This document shows, one piece after another, positions 5,275-7,312 of a stretch of 7,312 nt of DNA. Every line of letters begins with the position of its first letter. The first letter of the stretch is position 1. Below the pieces are notes generated by a model. It was not told where the DNA came from. It did not search any database and saw nothing but the letters and a program-made list of their open reading frames with translations. Made by a program: the position numbers and the translations under genes. This DNA is from Lachnospiraceae bacterium UBA7027 (GTDB lineage: Bacteria > Bacillota > Clostridia > Lachnospirales > Lachnospiraceae): positions 1-7,312 of the forward strand of contig DLBG01000126.1 of the NCBI GenBank assembly GCA_002494135.1. Reading direction: 5' to 3'.

Positions 5275-7312
5275 AAAATGAATTCATCGGGTCCAAATCA
5301 AACTGAATCTGTTCCTGATTAAGACTGAGCGACCCGATGCGCTTTTCGATATAGTCCTTAATCGCAATTAATCTTTCAATATCCCGGCACTTGTAATAAA
5401 CGACCTGCCGGTAGATGTCCTTCTTCTTTCCGAGTGCCGCTTTGCCGGGGCCGATCTGTTTTACGTCCGATTCTAAAATCGGCTCGATCTCCGCGCAGAT
5501 TCCCAGTGAAAGCTTCGAAAGCCTCTTCCAGTCCGGTCCGAACAGCTGCACGCAAAGCATATGCCCCACCGGCGGATATTCGAGGAAGTCGCGGTAGGCA
5601 ATCTCCTCTTCGTAGAAACCCTCATAGTCCTGCTCTGCCGCATATGTAACGGCATAGTGCTCCGGCTGGTACGTCTGAATCACCGCATCGCCCGGAAGAC
5701 TGCCTCTTCCGGCTCTTCCGACGGCCTGTGTCAAAAGCTGGAAGGTCCGCTCCGCAGAGCGGTAATCGCTGCCGTTTAAGGACATATCCGCAAGCAGCAC
5801 GCCCATCAGCGTCACATTCTTAAAATCATGCCCTTTGACAATCATCTGCGTTCCCAGCAAAATGTCCGCCTCGCCTGAGGCAAATTTGGACAGGATTGCC
5901 TCGTAATCTTCCGCCTTCTTCGTGGTATCCGCGTCCATACGAAGCACCACGGCCTGCGGAAACGTTTTATGAATCATTTCCTCTATCTGCTCGGTTCCGG
6001 CCTTAAAGCCCGCTATTTTTAAAGAACCGCACTTCGGGCATTTCCTTACCATCGTCGTCTCATAGCCGCAGTAATGGCAGATTAACTTTCCGCCCATATG
6101 CTGTGAAAGCGAGATGTCGCAGTGCGGACATTTGATCACCTCTCCGCATTCGCGACAGATGATACTGCCCGAATAACCGCGCCGGTTTAAAAAAAGCATC
6201 GACTGCTCGCCCTGATTAAGCCGGTCCGCAATCATCCCCCGGAGCGTTTCGGAGAATACGCTGCGGTTTCCGTTTGCGAGTTCCTCTTTCATGTCCACAA
6301 TGTGCACCGTGGGCAGTTCTCCGCCCGTCAGGCGGCGGCTTAGGCGAAACATCGGGAGTTCCCCGTTTTTGATTTTATAAAATGCATCCACGCTCGGTGT
6401 CGCGCTTCCCATCACCACATTGGCACCGGTAAGTTCACCGAGTTTTACCGCAACTTCCCTGGCGTGGTATTTCGGCATGCTCTCGCTCTTGTACGAGGTT
6501 TCATGCTCTTCGTCGATAATAATCAGGCCCAGGTTTCGAAACGGCGTAAAAAGGGCCGATCTTGGGCCGATCATGATGGAGATTTCCCCGTCCATCGCGC
6601 GCCTGAACTGCCGGTACTTCTCTCCGTCGTTTAACTTCGAATGCACGACGGAAACCTGTTTCCCGAACCGGTGATAGAACCGGCGCAGGTTCTGATAGGT
6701 AAGTGAAATCTCGGGAATCAGCAGAATCGCCTGTTTTCCCTCCTTTAAGCACGCCTCGATCAGTCCCATGTAGACTTCGGTTTTTCCGGAGCCCGTAATT
6801 CCGTAGATATAATAATTCTTAATCTCTCCGTTTGCCCGGTCGGCTGCCACGGTATCGAGCACAAGCTGCTGTTCTTCGCTTAATACGGGCCTTTCGTCCT
6901 CTTCCTTACGGAAGGTAAACGGAAGTTCTTCTTTCCTGGTGACTTCAATGGTCAAAAAGCCGTCACGTTCCAGTGCTTTAACCGTCGGAGACGAAACATT
7001 TAATTTGCCCGTAACCAAAGAATAACTGATACGGTTGCTTAACATCAGTTCCTCCAGCAGTCTCGCCTTCGCCTTCTGTTTCTTCTTTAAGGCTTCCATC
7101 GCGCCCTGCTGTAAGGTCAGGACCGGAACACAGGCACTGATCATCCGCTCCTCTTTGGTTTTGACCTCTTTCTTTACCGGCAGAACCGTTTTCAGTGCGT
7201 GAATCATCGTCGATCCGTACTGCTGCCTGATAAATGCCGCCAGCGCGATCAGATTCTCCTCGGCGCTGACCGAACCCTTTACGATGCCGGCCAGGTCCTT
7301 GATGCGTTCCGG
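5273..7312 (-). CDS. priA: Primosomal protein N' (replication restart helicase PriA), 5' end beyond the window
   Basis: Superfamily 2 DNA helicase that recognises stalled forks and reloads the replicative helicase. The frame is open to the right edge, giving 679 visible residues. The ATG at 7205-7207 is internal: the 35 codons before it are open and read into the conserved YGSTMIHALKTVLPVK segment, so the N-terminal part of the 3'-DNA-binding domain is missing. Counting from the first visible residue: winged-helix region about 85-125, Walker A GITGSGKT (171-178), DEEH (267-270), GSAT (302-305), NRRGYS (376-381), eight zinc-binding cysteines in pairs (386/389, 395/398, 412/415, 425/428), GTQMIVKG (487-494) and motif VI QAVGRAGRG (529-537), followed by the C-terminal domain. 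All helicase motifs are intact. It is the most upstream gene seen, and any operon promoter lies outside the window. Confidence 0.97.
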   Translation of the reverse strand, partial: PERIKDLAGIVKGSVSAEENLIALAAFIRQQYGSTMIHALKTVLPVKKEVKTKEERMISACVPVLTLQQGAMEALKKKQKAKARLLEELMLSNRISYSLVTGKLNVSSPTVKALERDGFLTIEVTRKEELPFTFRKEEDERPVLSEEQQLVLDTVAADRANGEIKNYYIYGITGSGKTEVYMGLIEACLKEGKQAILLIPEISLTYQNLRRFYHRFGKQVSVVHSKLNDGEKYRQFRRAMDGEISIMIGPRSALFTPFRNLGLIIIDEEHETSYKSESMPKYHAREVAVKLGELTGANVVMGSATPSVDAFYKIKNGELPMFRLSRRLTGGELPTVHIVDMKEELANGNRSVFSETLRGMIADRLNQGEQSMLFLNRRGYSGSIICRECGEVIKCPHCDISLSQHMGGKLICHYCGYETTMVRKCPKCGSLKIAGFKAGTEQIEEMIHKTFPQAVVLRMDADTTKKAEDYEAILSKFASGEADILLGTQMIVKGHDFKNVTLMGVLLADMSLNGSDYRSAERTFQLLTQAVGRAGRGSLPGDAVIQTYQPEHYAVTYAAEQDYEGFYEEEIAYRDFLEYPPVGHMLCVQLFGPDWKRLSKLSLGICAEIEPILESDVKQIGPGKAALGKKKDIYRQVVYYKCRDIERLIAIKDYIEKRIGSLSLNQEQIQFDLDPMNSF

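Noticed and set aside
5273..7207. priA starting at the ATG at 7205-7207
   Set aside because: The 35 codons upstream are open to the window edge and encode sequence continuous with the conserved PriA N-terminal region, so this methionine is internal.

Overview
The window is a single block of seven genes, all read on the minus strand and packed as one apparent operon. In transcription order, from the right end to the left: priA (cut by the right edge, so its 5' end is missing), def, fmt, rsmB, rlmN, a PP2C-type phosphatase gene (stp/prpC) and a PknB/PrkC-type Ser/Thr kinase gene (cut by the left edge, so only its N-terminal 140 codons are visible). Spacers run from 3 to 72 bp. No tRNA, rRNA, mobile element, CRISPR array or convincing internal terminator is visible. 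The plus strand carries only antisense shadow frames.

Organism: the gene order priA-def-fmt-rsmB-rlmN-stp-pknB is the classic Firmicutes arrangement (Bacillus and Clostridia). The protein style, GGAGG-type ribosome binding sites and moderate GC point to a Clostridia member, most likely Lachnospiraceae-like. This is an inference from family knowledge; no search was run.

Function: the block joins restart of stalled replication forks (PriA), N-terminal methionine formylation and deformylation (Fmt, Def), RNA modification of the ribosome (RsmB makes m5C in 16S rRNA, RlmN makes m2A in 23S rRNA and tRNA), and a reversible Ser/Thr phosphorylation pair (kinase and PP2C phosphatase). It is a conserved housekeeping cluster and I see no new defence, mobile or biosynthetic system in it.

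The most unusual local feature is a 72-bp array of four 18-bp repeats inside rsmB. It adds an in-frame hexapeptide repeat (consensus GANQPV) to a loop of the methyltransferase domain. Smaller curiosities are a repeat-like, hairpin-bearing 72-bp spacer between fmt and rsmB, a small hairpin directly before the weak ribosome binding site of rlmN, and the def Shine-Dalgarno sequence overlapping the priA stop codon.
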